Positions 24,652 through 33,339 of a DNA stretch of 64,000 bases are shown in pieces (within the stretch, counting starts at the first letter, position 1; each line of letters starts with the position of its first letter). This DNA is from an uncultured bacterium. GTDB lineage: Bacteria; Cyanobacteriota; Vampirovibrionia; Gastranaerophilales; Gastranaerophilaceae. Under the pieces are notes generated by a model that worked only from the letters and a program-made list of their open reading frames with translations, did not search any database and was not told where the DNA came from. The DNA lies in assembly GCA_902765215.1 (NCBI GenBank), contig CACWZA010000012.1, forward strand, positions 1-64,000, read 5' to 3'. A program made the translations under genes and the position numbers.

Positions 24652-24728
24652 ACTGAGGATAACCTCTAGTAAAAAGAAAGGTTTGAGGGGATAAAACCTC
24701 TCGGAAGCTGAAGATAAATTCAGCTTTA
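24652..24728 (+). promoter_or_regulatory. Three-hairpin leader of ispH
   Basis: Three short hairpins follow one another just before the ispH start: GAGG-ATAA-CCTC, GAGG-GGATAAAA-CCTC and AAGCTGAA-GATAAA-TTCAGCTT. All have A-rich GATAA-like loops. It is not a riboswitch class that I can name. It may regulate translation, because ispH lacks a clear ribosome site. Confidence 0.45.
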
Positions 24729-24737
24729 GATAAAAAA

Positions 24738-25613
24738 TTGATTAAAGAACGAAATATAAAACTAGCGAAATTTGCCGGATTCTGTTACGGTGTCAAACGG
24801 GCTGTTGATACTGTTAAAAAATTAAAAGCAGACAATCCTGATAAAAATATTTATGTTTTAGGCGAATTGATACACAATACCCAGGTCATTCAGGAGCTTG
24901 ATGAAATGGGTATAAAAACGATTAATGAATTACCTGAAAAAGGTGAAGGTATCTGTGTTATAAGAAGTCACGGGGCATCACCTGAGGTATTTGAAAATAT
25001 AAAAAATGCGGGATTTGAAATAGTTGATTTGACTTGTTTAGATGTTAAAAAAGTGCAGCAACAGGCGATAGAACTTGCCAAAGAAGATTATTTTCTTGTT
25101 ATTGTAGGCAAACCTGAACATCCTGAAGTCGTTGCTATCAAAGCAAATGCAGAGTTGTACGGTGACAATGTTGTTGTTGCAAGCACACCTGATTTACTCC
25201 AGCCTTATGAAGAACAAATTAAAAAACACAAAAAAGTCGGGGTTGTTGTCCAGACCACTCAAAGACTTGAAAACCTGCTTGAAATTGTGAAATATTTAAC
25301 CCCAATTTCAAAAGAGTTAAGAGTAAAAAATACAATCTGTCAAAGTACTTCAATGCGTCAGACAGAGGCAAGAGAACTTGCAAAGGAAAATGATTTGGTG
25401 ATTGTTGTCGGCTCTAAAAAGAGTGCAAACACAACACATTTAGCAGAGATTTTATCGGGTATTACCCAAACAATTCATATTGAGAATGATGAAGAATTAA
25501 AGAATTACAAAGATATTATAGAAAAATCAAATGATATAGCAATAACGGCAGGGGCATCTACTCCGCAATCCGTCATCGAAAAAGTTGTAAACGAATTACA
25601 AGGAGGAATATAA
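24738..25613 (+). CDS. ispH: 4-hydroxy-3-methylbut-2-enyl diphosphate reductase
   Basis: IspH is the last enzyme of the MEP isoprenoid pathway, an iron-sulfur protein. The three cluster cysteines are in AGFCYGVKRAV (Cys16), VDLTCLDVKK and VKNTICQSTSMRQ; ELIHNTQVI and IRSHGA are also conserved. The frame has no ATG near the start; TTG at 24738 gives 291 aa and the right N-terminus, but no ribosome site is visible. rpsA begins three bases after its stop with a strong AAGGAGG inside the last ispH codons. This ispH-rpsA pairing resembles the fused IspH-S1 proteins of clostridia. Confidence 0.92.
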   Translation: MIKERNIKLAKFAGFCYGVKRAVDTVKKLKADNPDKNIYVLGELIHNTQVIQELDEMGIKTINELPEKGEGICVIRSHGASPEVFENIKNAGFEIVDLTCLDVKKVQQQAIELAKEDYFLVIVGKPEHPEVVAIKANAELYGDNVVVASTPDLLQPYEEQIKKHKKVGVVVQTTQRLENLLEIVKYLTPISKELRVKNTICQSTSMRQTEARELAKENDLVIVVGSKKSANTTHLAEILSGITQTIHIENDEELKNYKDIIEKSNDIAITAGASTPQSVIEKVVNELQGGI

Positions 25614-25615
25614 TT

Positions 25616-26671
25616 ATGGTAACAATGGAAAAAACATTAGATGAATTCGAACAATTACTGGAAGATTCATTGTCAAAACAACACGCAGTAGCTGATATCG
25701 TTGAAGGTACTGTTATTAAGAAAGAAAACGATGGTTATTTGGTAAGCGTTAAGGGTGCTAAAATGGAAGCATTCTTGCCTGAAAAAGAAGTTTCTTCCGA
25801 AGAAACTTTGGAAGTAGGCGACATAAAAGAATTTTATGTTTTAAGAGAAGAAGATAACGAAGACTCTATGATGCTTTCATTAAAGAGAATTGCATTTGCT
25901 CAGGCTTGGGCACAACTTAATGATGCAAAACTTCAGGGTGACACAATCCTTGCTAAAGTTGAAAAGACAGTTAAGGGCGGTGTCTTGGTTGATGTTGCAG
26001 ACCTTAAAGGTTTCATCCCTTCATCTCAGTTGAGAACAGGTGTTCCTTTCGACGGGCTTGTTGACACAAAAATTGAAGTTAAAGTTCTTGAAGCAGATCC
26101 TAAGAAGAACAAACTTATCTTATCTCAAAGACAAGCTGTTGCTGAACAACGCGATCAGGTTGTTGATAATGTTCTTTCTTCATTGGAAGAAGATTCAGTT
26201 GTATCAGGTACAGTTGTAAGAATTACTGATTTTGGTGCATTTGTTGATATCAACGGTATCGATGGTTTGCTTCCAATCTCTGAAATTTCTTGGCAAAGAA
26301 TTAAACACCCTTCAGATGTTCTTACTTTGGGTGATACAATTGAAGTTAAAATCATCAAGATTGATACTGAATTAAAGAGAATTTCTTTATCATTAAAGAG
26401 AATGGGCGAAAACCCTTGGCAGCAAATTGAAGGTCAATTTGAAGAAGGTCAGGTTGTAACAGGTACTGTTAATAAAATCACTACATTTGGTGCATTTATC
26501 AATATCTTCCCTGGCGTTGAAGCATTATTGCCTGTTGCTGAAATGAGCGAAGAAAATGTTAATCCGTTCAACATGTTCAAAGTCGGTGATGAAGTAAAAG
26601 TTCTTATTAAGAGATTTACTCCGCAAGAACACAGAATCGCATTGAGTATTAAAGATATTCCGTCAGCATAG
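25616..26671 (+). CDS. rpsA: Ribosomal protein S1
   Basis: S1 helps mRNA bind to the 30S subunit. The 351-aa protein has four S1 (OB-fold) repeats at about residues 24-90, 105-172, 190-258 and 277-345; the third has DFGAFVDINGIDGLLPISE, a textbook S1 segment. The count of four repeats matches the shorter S1 of Firmicutes and Cyanobacteria rather than the six of E. coli. The ATG follows AAGGAGG, the strongest ribosome site in this region. A terminator follows at 26692-26720. Confidence 0.93.
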   Translation: MVTMEKTLDEFEQLLEDSLSKQHAVADIVEGTVIKKENDGYLVSVKGAKMEAFLPEKEVSSEETLEVGDIKEFYVLREEDNEDSMMLSLKRIAFAQAWAQLNDAKLQGDTILAKVEKTVKGGVLVDVADLKGFIPSSQLRTGVPFDGLVDTKIEVKVLEADPKKNKLILSQRQAVAEQRDQVVDNVLSSLEEDSVVSGTVVRITDFGAFVDINGIDGLLPISEISWQRIKHPSDVLTLGDTIEVKIIKIDTELKRISLSLKRMGENPWQQIEGQFEEGQVVTGTVNKITTFGAFINIFPGVEALLPVAEMSEENVNPFNMFKVGDEVKVLIKRFTPQEHRIALSIKDIPSA

Positions 26672-26691
26672 GCTTTCGGTATTATAATAAA

Positions 26692-26720
26692 AAGGGCAGA
26701 CATTCTTTGTCTGCCTTTTT
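26692..26720 (+). terminator. Rho-independent terminator of ispH-rpsA
   Basis: GGCAGACA pairs with TGTCTGCC around TTCTT, followed by TTTTTT. Confidence 0.85.
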
Positions 26721-26729
26721 TCTTGCTAT

Positions 26730-26758
26730 TTGACACGCGGGTCAAAATGTTTTATTCT
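26730..26758 (+). promoter_or_regulatory. Consensus promoter of a leaderless gene
   Basis: TTGACA at 26730-26735 is separated by exactly 17 bases from TATTCT at 26753-26758. The ATG at 26766 is seven bases after the -10, so the transcript should begin at the start codon. Confidence 0.75.
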
Positions 26759-26765
26759 TAATTGT

Positions 26766-27071
26766 ATGGAAACTAATTTTAAACAACGCTGGTATGATTT
26801 GGATCCGACAATGAGTTTGGCGGTTAGTCTTATGCATGATGCTGCTCCTGAACAGCAGTCAGAATGTGCAAAAATGATTATCCAAAAAGCGAAAGATTTT
26901 AATATCCACATACCTCAAAAAAAATTGGAAGAAGCATTTAATTATTTCTGTAAGCGTTGGTACGATAAGGACAAAGAACTGGCAGATGCTTTTCAGTATC
27001 TGAAGATTATGCCGTTTGAACTCCAGAAAGAAGTTTCTTTGGAAATAATTGAAAAGTTAGAGCAGGCATAA
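26766..27071 (+). CDS. Hypothetical 101-aa protein coupled to a transporter
   Basis: The protein is all-helical by appearance, with Trp/Tyr-rich segments (KQRWYDLDPTMSLAV and YFCKRWYDKDKELADAFQYL) and no membrane helix. I start it at ATG 26766 rather than the upstream frame start at 26730, because a perfectly spaced promoter would lie inside the longer version. Its stop overlaps the start of the following transporter gene (TAATG), so the two are co-translated. No family recognised; a cytosolic accessory to the transporter is conceivable. Confidence 0.65.
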   Translation: METNFKQRWYDLDPTMSLAVSLMHDAAPEQQSECAKMIIQKAKDFNIHIPQKKLEEAFNYFCKRWYDKDKELADAFQYLKIMPFELQKEVSLEIIEKLEQA

Positions 27072-28381
27072 TGTCAGAAATAATTTTTAACCCCGTAATA
27101 CTCTCAATAGTATGTTTGTTTATCCTTTGTCTTTTAAGGGTAAATGTTCTGTTATCAATAATTATTTCTACAATAATCGGTGGTTTGACCTCAGGCATGC
27201 ATATAACAGAAATAATGAATACATTTATTTCGGGTATGGGCGGAAACTCGGAAACGGCTTTGAGTTATATTCTGCTCGGTGCGTTCGCTGCGGCTATGAA
27301 CCATACGGGTTTGACCGACATTGTATCTGATGGAATTATAAAATTCGTGAACGGTAAAAAGCGGATATTGTTTACTATATTGATTTTGATATCAATGGCA
27401 TCACAAAACATTATTCCTATCCATATTGCGTTCATTCCGATATTGATACCGCCTTTATTGCATACAATGAATGTTATGAAGATTGACAGGCGTGCAATAT
27501 CCTGCGTGTTGGCTTTTGGTTTAAAAATGCCGTATATAGTTATTCCTGCGGGGTTTGGGCTTATCTTCCAAAATCTGATTGCGGAAAATATGGTTCAAAA
27601 CGGTATGATGATGGCAAAAACAGATGTCTGGAAATCAACATGGATATTGGGTTTGGGTATGTTCTTCGGTCTGCTTGTTGCACTCTTTATTTCGTATAAA
27701 AAACCAAGAGAATATAATGACGATGTTGTTTCAGGCGAGGTTAACGAAACTTCTGAGAAGTTGAATTATAAACATTATATAACTATTTTGGCGGCACTTG
27801 TAACCTTCGGAGTGCAGATAATTACTCATTCGCTTCCGCTCGGTGCGTTATGCGGGCTGGGTATAATCTTTTCTCTGGGTGCGGTTAAACACTCTAAAAT
27901 GGATAAACTTATGGATGAAGGTATTTATATGATGGGATATGTTGCATTTATTATGCTTGTAGCATCAGGGTTTGCAACAGTGCTGAAATCAACGGGCGGA
28001 ATAGAAACTTTTGTTAACTCCGCAATATCTATATTACCTGAAAGTCAGATTATAACCGCTTTGATTATGTTATTTGCAGGGTTGATTATAACAATGGGAA
28101 TAGGAACATCTTTCGGTACAATTCCTATTTTGGCGGTTGTGTTTATTCCTGTATTTTTAAAAATGGGATTTAATATTCAGCAGACGGCGGTAGTTTTGGC
28201 TGCGGCTGCGGCTTTGGGTGATGCAGGTTCTCCTGCTTCCGATACAACTTTAGGCCCTACGGCAGGTCTTAATGTTGACGGTCAGCATAACCATATTTGG
28301 GATACCTGTGTTCCGACATTTTTACACTATAATCTTTCATTGATATTGTTTGCACTTATTGGGGTTATGATCTTCAGATAA
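27071..28381 (+). CDS. Na+/H+ antiporter-family membrane transporter (NhaC/YuiF-like)
   Basis: The 436-aa protein has about 11 to 12 membrane helices. Features of the family are LGAFAAAMNHTGLTD, NIIPIHIAFIPILIPPLL, GMGIGTSFGTIPILAVV-like segments near residue 340, and DAGSPASDTTLGPT near the C-terminus, which is typical of the YuiF/NhaC-like group. Members move Na+/H+ or amino acids; the substrate is not decided by sequence. It is coupled to the small gene upstream and ends against the convergent DciA-like gene with three bases between. Confidence 0.85.
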   Translation: MSEIIFNPVILSIVCLFILCLLRVNVLLSIIISTIIGGLTSGMHITEIMNTFISGMGGNSETALSYILLGAFAAAMNHTGLTDIVSDGIIKFVNGKKRILFTILILISMASQNIIPIHIAFIPILIPPLLHTMNVMKIDRRAISCVLAFGLKMPYIVIPAGFGLIFQNLIAENMVQNGMMMAKTDVWKSTWILGLGMFFGLLVALFISYKKPREYNDDVVSGEVNETSEKLNYKHYITILAALVTFGVQIITHSLPLGALCGLGIIFSLGAVKHSKMDKLMDEGIYMMGYVAFIMLVASGFATVLKSTGGIETFVNSAISILPESQIITALIMLFAGLIITMGIGTSFGTIPILAVVFIPVFLKMGFNIQQTAVVLAAAAALGDAGSPASDTTLGPTAGLNVDGQHNHIWDTCVPTFLHYNLSLILFALIGVMIFR

Positions 28382-28384
28382 GAA

Positions 28385-28720
28385 CTATTTATCTGCAGAC
28401 CATTTTTTAACATCAAAAACCATATCCTTTAATTCAATATTTAATGGTTTGACATAAGGTGCATATTTTTTTATAATTTGTTTTTTTCTTAAGGTTAGCT
28501 CTTGTACGACGGCTGCACTTTCGCAGGCAACAACCATTGTTGTGCCCTGTATCATACCGTGGGGTTTTGATTTTTCATCAAAAGGTTTCCCGACAACTTC
28601 TGCCCAAAATTTGTACAGGGTTGCCCGTTTCATAGCTTTCTGGAGTATTTCATCCTGCCCTAACATATTGGCAATAACTCCGTCTATTCCTTTAAAATCA
28701 GTGTATAAAATTTCTTTCAT
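28385..28720 (-). CDS. DUF721/DciA-like protein
   Basis: The 111-aa protein fits the DUF721 pattern: RATLYKFWAEVVGKPFDEKSKP, then GTTMVVACESAAVVQELTLRK. DciA proteins load the replicative helicase in bacteria that lack DnaC, which would suit this lineage; the assignment to that function is inference. It is divergent from the NrnA-like gene with 39 bp between the start codons, sharing a symmetric -10 element. Confidence 0.75.
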   Translation of the reverse strand: MKEILYTDFKGIDGVIANMLGQDEILQKAMKRATLYKFWAEVVGKPFDEKSKPHGMIQGTTMVVACESAAVVQELTLRKKQIIKKYAPYVKPLNIELKDMVFDVKKWSADK

Positions 28721-28744
28721 ATAATAGCAATAAACCTTAGTTTG

Positions 28745-28760
28745 TTGTATAATTATACAA
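28745..28760. promoter_or_regulatory. Symmetric bidirectional -10 element
   Basis: TTGTATAATTATACAA is a perfect 16-bp palindrome that offers TATAAT on both strands. On the plus strand it leads to a leaderless nrnA-type ATG at 28760, six bases after TATAAT; on the minus strand it leads to the DciA-like gene through a leader of about 25 nt. Confidence 0.6.
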
Positions 28761-29728
28761 TGAATTTCAGCAATACGGAAGATATCTTTAAGAACTCTAA
28801 AAAGATTTTAATAATATCGCATGTGAACCCCGACGGGGATGCATTGGGTTCTACCTGCGGGCTTTATAAGGCTGTTTATAACAGGTTTAAAAAGAAAGCA
28901 GATATGTGTGCTCTGACTTATTTGTCTCCGGTTTATAATTTTTTACCCAATATAGGTCTGGCAAAGCATTCCTACGATACTTCTCTTGTATATGATTTGG
29001 TTGTAACGGTTGATGTTGCTGATATTGACAGAATTTGTGATATGAAAGTTTTGTTTGATAAGGCAAAAACGACAATTAATATTGACCACCACAAAACAAA
29101 TAATAATTTTGCAGACTACAACTATGTCGTACCGGAAGCAAGTTCTACAGGCGAAGTTTTATTCAATATGTTCAAAAATTCAGGTTGGGAGATAGATAAA
29201 GAAACTGCAGAATGTTTGTATACGGCAATCTTGACTGATACGGGCGGGTTCAGGTTTGATAATACGACTGAAGATGTGCTTTCAGCGGCTGCAAACTTAG
29301 TAAAACTGGGGGCTAACCCAAGTCAGATATTTGCTAACTGCTACGAGTTTAAATCAAAGAATTTTGTAATGTTCCAAAACTATTGTGTGGGAAAATCAGT
29401 CTTTACTGAGGATGATAAGATAGCCTACACAACAGTTTATAAAAGAGATTTAGAAAGATTTAACGGAAAAGATGATTTTACGGAAGGACTGGCAGAACAG
29501 TTAAGAGCGATTGATACTACTGATTTGGCTTTTGTTGTAAAAGAAGTAGAGCCGAATAAGGTTTGTAAAATATCTATGCGAAGCAAAAAATATGATGTTT
29601 CAAAGATATGTTCGGCATTTGGAGGCGGCGGTCACGCAAGAGCAGCGGGCTGTACAATAAAATCGTCAGTGGATAATGCCGTCAGTAAAATTATTGACGA
29701 AATAAAAAGGAATGATTATGGGGAATAA
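28760..29728 (+). CDS. DHH/DHHA1 nanoRNase/PAP phosphatase (NrnA-like)
   Basis: NrnA-type enzymes degrade short oligoribonucleotides and pAp. The DHH domain has SHVNPDGDALGS, VTVDVADIDR, INIDHHKTNNNFADYNYV and TAILTDTGGFRFDNTT; the DHHA1 end has AFGGGGHARAAGC. Metal-binding Asp and His residues are all present. The ATG at 28760 (322 aa) follows the -10 by six bases; the TTG upstream lies within the promoter. It overlaps the YihY gene by 11 bases. Confidence 0.9.
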   Translation: MNFSNTEDIFKNSKKILIISHVNPDGDALGSTCGLYKAVYNRFKKKADMCALTYLSPVYNFLPNIGLAKHSYDTSLVYDLVVTVDVADIDRICDMKVLFDKAKTTINIDHHKTNNNFADYNYVVPEASSTGEVLFNMFKNSGWEIDKETAECLYTAILTDTGGFRFDNTTEDVLSAAANLVKLGANPSQIFANCYEFKSKNFVMFQNYCVGKSVFTEDDKIAYTTVYKRDLERFNGKDDFTEGLAEQLRAIDTTDLAFVVKEVEPNKVCKISMRSKKYDVSKICSAFGGGGHARAAGCTIKSSVDNAVSKIIDEIKRNDYGE

Positions 29729-30653
29729 AACATATAATTTTTTGAAAAATACGATTATTTCCATAATTGATAATGACTTTTCCGGCATGGCGGCAGAGAT
29801 GAGTTATATGCTTGTAATCGGGATTTTTCCGTTCCTGCTTTTCTTAATGTCATTGTTTACTTTGTTAGGCAAAAATTATTATATGACCCCTTTATTTATG
29901 TTTTTGGAAAAGGTTATGCCTGCAGATACTCTCTCAATGATTCACTCTGTTGTCAATCAGGTGTTGAGTTTTGCAAACGGTCGTTCTGTTGCGGTATTTG
30001 GTTTACTGGTAACTTTCTTTATGTCAATAAATGCGTTAGCAGTTATCATAAAAGGGCTTAACAGAGCGTACAAGGTTGATGAAACAAGGGCATTTCTTTA
30101 TACAAGACTGTTATCTTTGATGATGGTTATTGTTAATACTCTTATTTTAACCCTGAGTGTTAACCTCATTATCTTTGGTCGTGTCATTATAAGATTTTTG
30201 ATTGCATTTGTTTCACTCCCTGTTGATACGGCGAATTTGCTCCTCGTAATAAGATGGCCTGTTGCATTCCTGGCATTGTTTGTTATGGCATTTTTGCATT
30301 ATTATATTTTGCCTGATGTATCGTGGAGTGAGGAATTAAAATGTAAGAGTGCTATTCCGGGGACCTTGTTCTTCTGTACAATATGGCTTATTGCATCGGG
30401 CGGTTTTTCAATGTATGTAAACACTCTGCATACATATAACCTTGTATATGGTTCAATTGCCGCATTTGCGATGCTTATGATTTGGTTTTACTTTACTTCA
30501 ATGCTTGTTCTTATCGGCGGGGAAATAAATTCTCAGGTTCACGATAAACTTGAAAGAAACAAAATTCTTGAAGTGCTTGAACATCAGGAAGAAGTTGCAA
30601 AAGAAACAGGTTTCTACGAAGAATATAAAAAAGATAATAAAGAATCTCAATAA
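29718..30653 (+). CDS. YihY/BrkB-family inner membrane protein
   Basis: The 311-aa protein has six membrane helices. MAAEMSYMLVIGIFPFLLFLMS near the N-terminus, NRAYKVDETRAF in a loop, and YGSIAAFAMLMIWFYFTSMLVLIGGEIN near the C-terminus are the family signature. Formerly called ribonuclease BN by mistake, the family has no agreed function. The ATG at 29718 has AAAAGGA eight bases upstream; the ATG at 29712 is too close to it. It is translationally coupled to the NrnA-like gene. Confidence 0.88.
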   Translation: MGNKTYNFLKNTIISIIDNDFSGMAAEMSYMLVIGIFPFLLFLMSLFTLLGKNYYMTPLFMFLEKVMPADTLSMIHSVVNQVLSFANGRSVAVFGLLVTFFMSINALAVIIKGLNRAYKVDETRAFLYTRLLSLMMVIVNTLILTLSVNLIIFGRVIIRFLIAFVSLPVDTANLLLVIRWPVAFLALFVMAFLHYYILPDVSWSEELKCKSAIPGTLFFCTIWLIASGGFSMYVNTLHTYNLVYGSIAAFAMLMIWFYFTSMLVLIGGEINSQVHDKLERNKILEVLEHQEEVAKETGFYEEYKKDNKESQ

Positions 30654-30656
30654 ATA

Positions 30657-30684
30657 AAACCCTGAAACGAGTTCAGGGTTTTAT
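30657..30684 (+). terminator. Rho-independent terminator
   Basis: AAACCCTGAA pairs with TTCAGGGTTT around ACGAG, then TTATAAT. It also has an A-run upstream and may work for the convergent ligase gene. Confidence 0.8.
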
Positions 30685-30707
30685 AATATCTGTTTGTAAA
30701 CAACCAA

Positions 30708-32378
30708 CTATTTAGCAATAAGTTCTTCTTTTATTGCATTTCGTTTGAGTTTGTTTGTTGTTGTTTTAGGAAGTAATTCACTTCTTATCATAATTTTTAC
30801 AGGTCGTTTGTAACTTGCAAGTCTGTTAGAAAGTTCTTTTACTTCTGCTCTGACAGCCTTTTCAAGTTCTTCCTGAGTCGGGTATTTTGCTCTGAAATCT
30901 TCGTTAGGAACGATAACCGTAACGATTTCTTCGCAACCGTCTTTTTCCCCGCCATGTCGTTTCATACCGACAACACAAACTTCTGCGAAATTAGGGCTGT
31001 CACCTAAAACATTTTCGACTTCTTCAGGGAATACCTTTTTACCGCCTGATAAAACAATCATATTTTTAAGTCTGCCTGTGATATAGAGGTTTCCCTTTCT
31101 TATTTCTGCTTTATCGCCTGTGTGGAAGAAGCCGTCTTCGTCTATAACGGTTTTTGTGAGTTCTTCCTGCTTGTAGTATCCTTTCATAACAGAAGGCCCT
31201 TTGAGAAGTAATTCACCGTTGTCATCAATTTTTGCCTCGAAAGAGTTCAGGATAGGGCCTACTGAGGTCAAATCATAGTTTTTGCCTCTCTTACATACTG
31301 AAACAACAGGACTTGTTTCAGAAAGCCCGTAACCTTGGTAAACTCTGACTCCGATTCTGTCAAAGAATGAACCTACAGCCTCATCTAACGGAGCACCGCC
31401 TGATATACAGCCGTAAAGTTCAGCACCGAACATTTTATGTACGGATTTAAAGAATGCCCTTCTGCATACTCTCGGCATAAATCTCGCAATATGATATCTT
31501 ATATTAAAGAAGAATTGATATATTGCAGATTTTTTGCGAATATCAGATTCTGCAGATGTCTTGAGAAGTTTAAGGAAGGCAGGTACTGTTACAAGGAATT
31601 TAATTCTTTTTTCTGCCATAATCTCAAGAATATCTTTCGGTTTAAGACTCTTTGTATAATAAATTGTATAACCGTGAATTAACATTGCAAAGAAGCCGAC
31701 TGTCATTTCGAACAAGTGGTTCATAGGCAATATTGAGAGCAATCTCACATCATCTTTTGGCATAATATTTGCAAACACAGGTCTGAGATCATACATTTGA
31801 GTCAAAATGTTTTTATAAGTTGTCTGGACACCTTTTGGCGCACCAGTTGTCCCTGATGTGTAGATAATAAATGCAGTTGCGCTCAGCGGGCGTCTTCTCC
31901 ATTTTGCCTTGTAATTTTCAGGTATTGAATACAAGCTTGGAATATCTTTATTATCCAGTAATGCTGCGTCCATTAATATTATATGTTTAATAGAAGGGAC
32001 TCTTTTTTGGATTTCTTTAGCTTTTTCCAAATTAGCACCCGAACAAAGCATAACCGTAGGTTCGCAGTTAGATAAAATTGATTCTAACTCATAAATTGTC
32101 AGCTTATTATCCAGAGGAACGGTAACAAGTCCTGCAAGAGCAGAACCAAATACACATGGAGCGTATTCAGGTTTAGATTCTGACAGGATTGCAAGTCTTT
32201 CCCCTTTTTCTATTTGTAAGTCGTTGATTAAGTATGCACCGAGTTTTTGAGCCATAAGACTTAAACCTTTGTAGGTACATTCTCTCCAGCCCCATTTAGA
32301 TTTCATTGCCAGTGCAACTTTGTTGCTGTTTTTATTTGCAACTTTTTCAAATAAAGTAAATATATGTTCGTATTTCAT
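30708..32378 (-). CDS. AMP-forming acyl-CoA synthetase
   Basis: The 556-aa protein activates a carboxylic acid, probably a fatty acid, through an acyl-adenylate. The P-loop-like motif is YTSGTTGAPKGVQTTY; GYGLSETSPVVS, FHTGDKAEI and KNMIVLSGGKKVFPEEVE follow in the expected order, with Lys near the C-terminus in KTTTNKLKRNAI. The length and the RHY-type middle region resemble long-chain fatty acid CoA ligases. GAGGA precedes the ATG. It is a single-gene unit. Confidence 0.92.
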   Translation of the reverse strand: MKYEHIFTLFEKVANKNSNKVALAMKSKWGWRECTYKGLSLMAQKLGAYLINDLQIEKGERLAILSESKPEYAPCVFGSALAGLVTVPLDNKLTIYELESILSNCEPTVMLCSGANLEKAKEIQKRVPSIKHIILMDAALLDNKDIPSLYSIPENYKAKWRRRPLSATAFIIYTSGTTGAPKGVQTTYKNILTQMYDLRPVFANIMPKDDVRLLSILPMNHLFEMTVGFFAMLIHGYTIYYTKSLKPKDILEIMAEKRIKFLVTVPAFLKLLKTSAESDIRKKSAIYQFFFNIRYHIARFMPRVCRRAFFKSVHKMFGAELYGCISGGAPLDEAVGSFFDRIGVRVYQGYGLSETSPVVSVCKRGKNYDLTSVGPILNSFEAKIDDNGELLLKGPSVMKGYYKQEELTKTVIDEDGFFHTGDKAEIRKGNLYITGRLKNMIVLSGGKKVFPEEVENVLGDSPNFAEVCVVGMKRHGGEKDGCEEIVTVIVPNEDFRAKYPTQEELEKAVRAEVKELSNRLASYKRPVKIMIRSELLPKTTTNKLKRNAIKEELIAK

Positions 32379-32543
32379 ATAAAGTCCTCTTTTTTATTTA
32401 TCCAAAATATTCTAACCCAAACAAGGTAAATAATCAAATACTCACTGATTTATAAGTGTTTTGTGAAATTTTTTGGTAAATAAAAAGAGTTGAAGAAACT
32501 TCAACTCATCTAGTGTTTATAATAATAAATTGTTTTGTGTTGG

Positions 32544-32780
32544 TTACGCAATATAGTTTAAGTCTTGCGTTTTAGGAGTTTCATGCTCAGCAAGGAAACG
32601 GAAAGTTCTGTAGAGTTTGTAACCGAGTGAAGTCACAGGGTTCGCATCTACGGAATCCGCTCTTTGAGCTATAAGTAGTTCTTTTTCGAAGTTTACTTTA
32701 TTTTGTTGTTGTTGTGAACGCGGTGCGATTGTTGGTGTGTTGGCTGTAAACTTTATATTATTTATTGTATTAACTTTCAT
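32544..32780 (-). CDS. Small protein with Asn-rich N-terminal leader
   Basis: The 78-aa protein begins MKVNTINNIKFTANTPTIAP, the short Asn-rich start with a Phe that recurs in other proteins here. The rest is Gln-rich (RSQQQQNKVNFEKELL), then a mixed helical segment (LGYKLYRTFRFLAEHE). GAGG lies before the ATG. Its promoter region holds three AAGTGY-N7-ACACTT palindromes (32807-32948), so it may be tightly regulated. Function unknown. Confidence 0.6.
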   Translation of the reverse strand: MKVNTINNIKFTANTPTIAPRSQQQQNKVNFEKELLIAQRADSVDANPVTSLGYKLYRTFRFLAEHETPKTQDLNYIA

Positions 32781-32806
32781 TTTAACCTCTGTAAGTTTTT
32801 TATTTT

Positions 32807-32825
32807 AAGTGTTACTTATACACTT
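32807..32825. promoter_or_regulatory. Operator-like palindrome AAGTGT-N7-ACACTT, site 1
   Basis: Six-base inverted arms with a seven-base spacer. It lies 27 nt upstream of the small gene at 32544-32780. Sites 2 and 3 follow 60 and 123 bp further on. Confidence 0.55.
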
Positions 32826-32866
32826 CTTTTGTTACTTTTATTATGATACAAGTTAAAATATTTGTC

Positions 32867-32885
32867 AAGTGTTATTTTTACACTA
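32867..32885. promoter_or_regulatory. Operator-like palindrome, site 2
   Basis: AAGTGT-TATTTTT-ACACTA: the same spacing as site 1 with one mismatch in an arm. Confidence 0.5.
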
Positions 32886-32929
32886 ATTCATATTTGCCTC
32901 AAACCCAATAGTGTCGCATATCTTGTATT

Positions 32930-32948
32930 AAGTGCATTTTGTACACTT
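32930..32948. promoter_or_regulatory. Operator-like palindrome, site 3
   Basis: AAGTGC-ATTTTGT-ACACTT: the same architecture with one arm mismatch. The regular spacing of 60-63 bp between the three sites suggests cooperative binding. Confidence 0.5.
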
Positions 32949-33142
32949 AATCATATTGTCATGCTAATTTTTTAAAATAGTCCACATGGAGGAGGCAGAT
33001 TTTGGGAATTTTTTGTGGAAAATGCGGTTGGGGTGTGGATTTTAGGGGTTTTGTTCCGGGGCGGCAGGGATATTATATTAGCATGCATTTTCTTGATTTA
33101 TGAGGCTAAAATGCTTATATAGGTTGAAATTTTATAAATATA

Positions 33143-33160
33143 TTAACTTTTGTAACAAAA
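33143..33160 (+). promoter_or_regulatory. Palindromic site TTAAnTTTTGTAACAAAA, copy 2
   Basis: Matches the pattern at 2011-2028; identity with the copy at 49474-49491 extends to 24 bp. Confidence 0.45.
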
Positions 33161-33184
33161 AATACCTCTCTTGAAATCAGAGGT
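33156..33184 (-). terminator. Orphan minus-strand terminator-like hairpin
   Basis: ACCTCT pairs with AGAGGT, and on the minus strand a run of six T follows. The nearest minus-strand gene upstream, ycf23, has its own terminator at 33594, so this hairpin may belong to a non-coding transcript from the repeat block at 33340-33590. Confidence 0.45.
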
Positions 33185-33339
33185 CTTATATATACTTTAT
33201 ATATATGTAAGCGATATACAAGAGAGAGTAAAATCGCTACAGACAAAAGATTTAAAACGACACACAAATTTATTTTAACCTATATACCCTAATTCCCTTC
33301 CTAATTCTAGATTTAGCCTTCCTTGCGAAAGGCTTTTTT

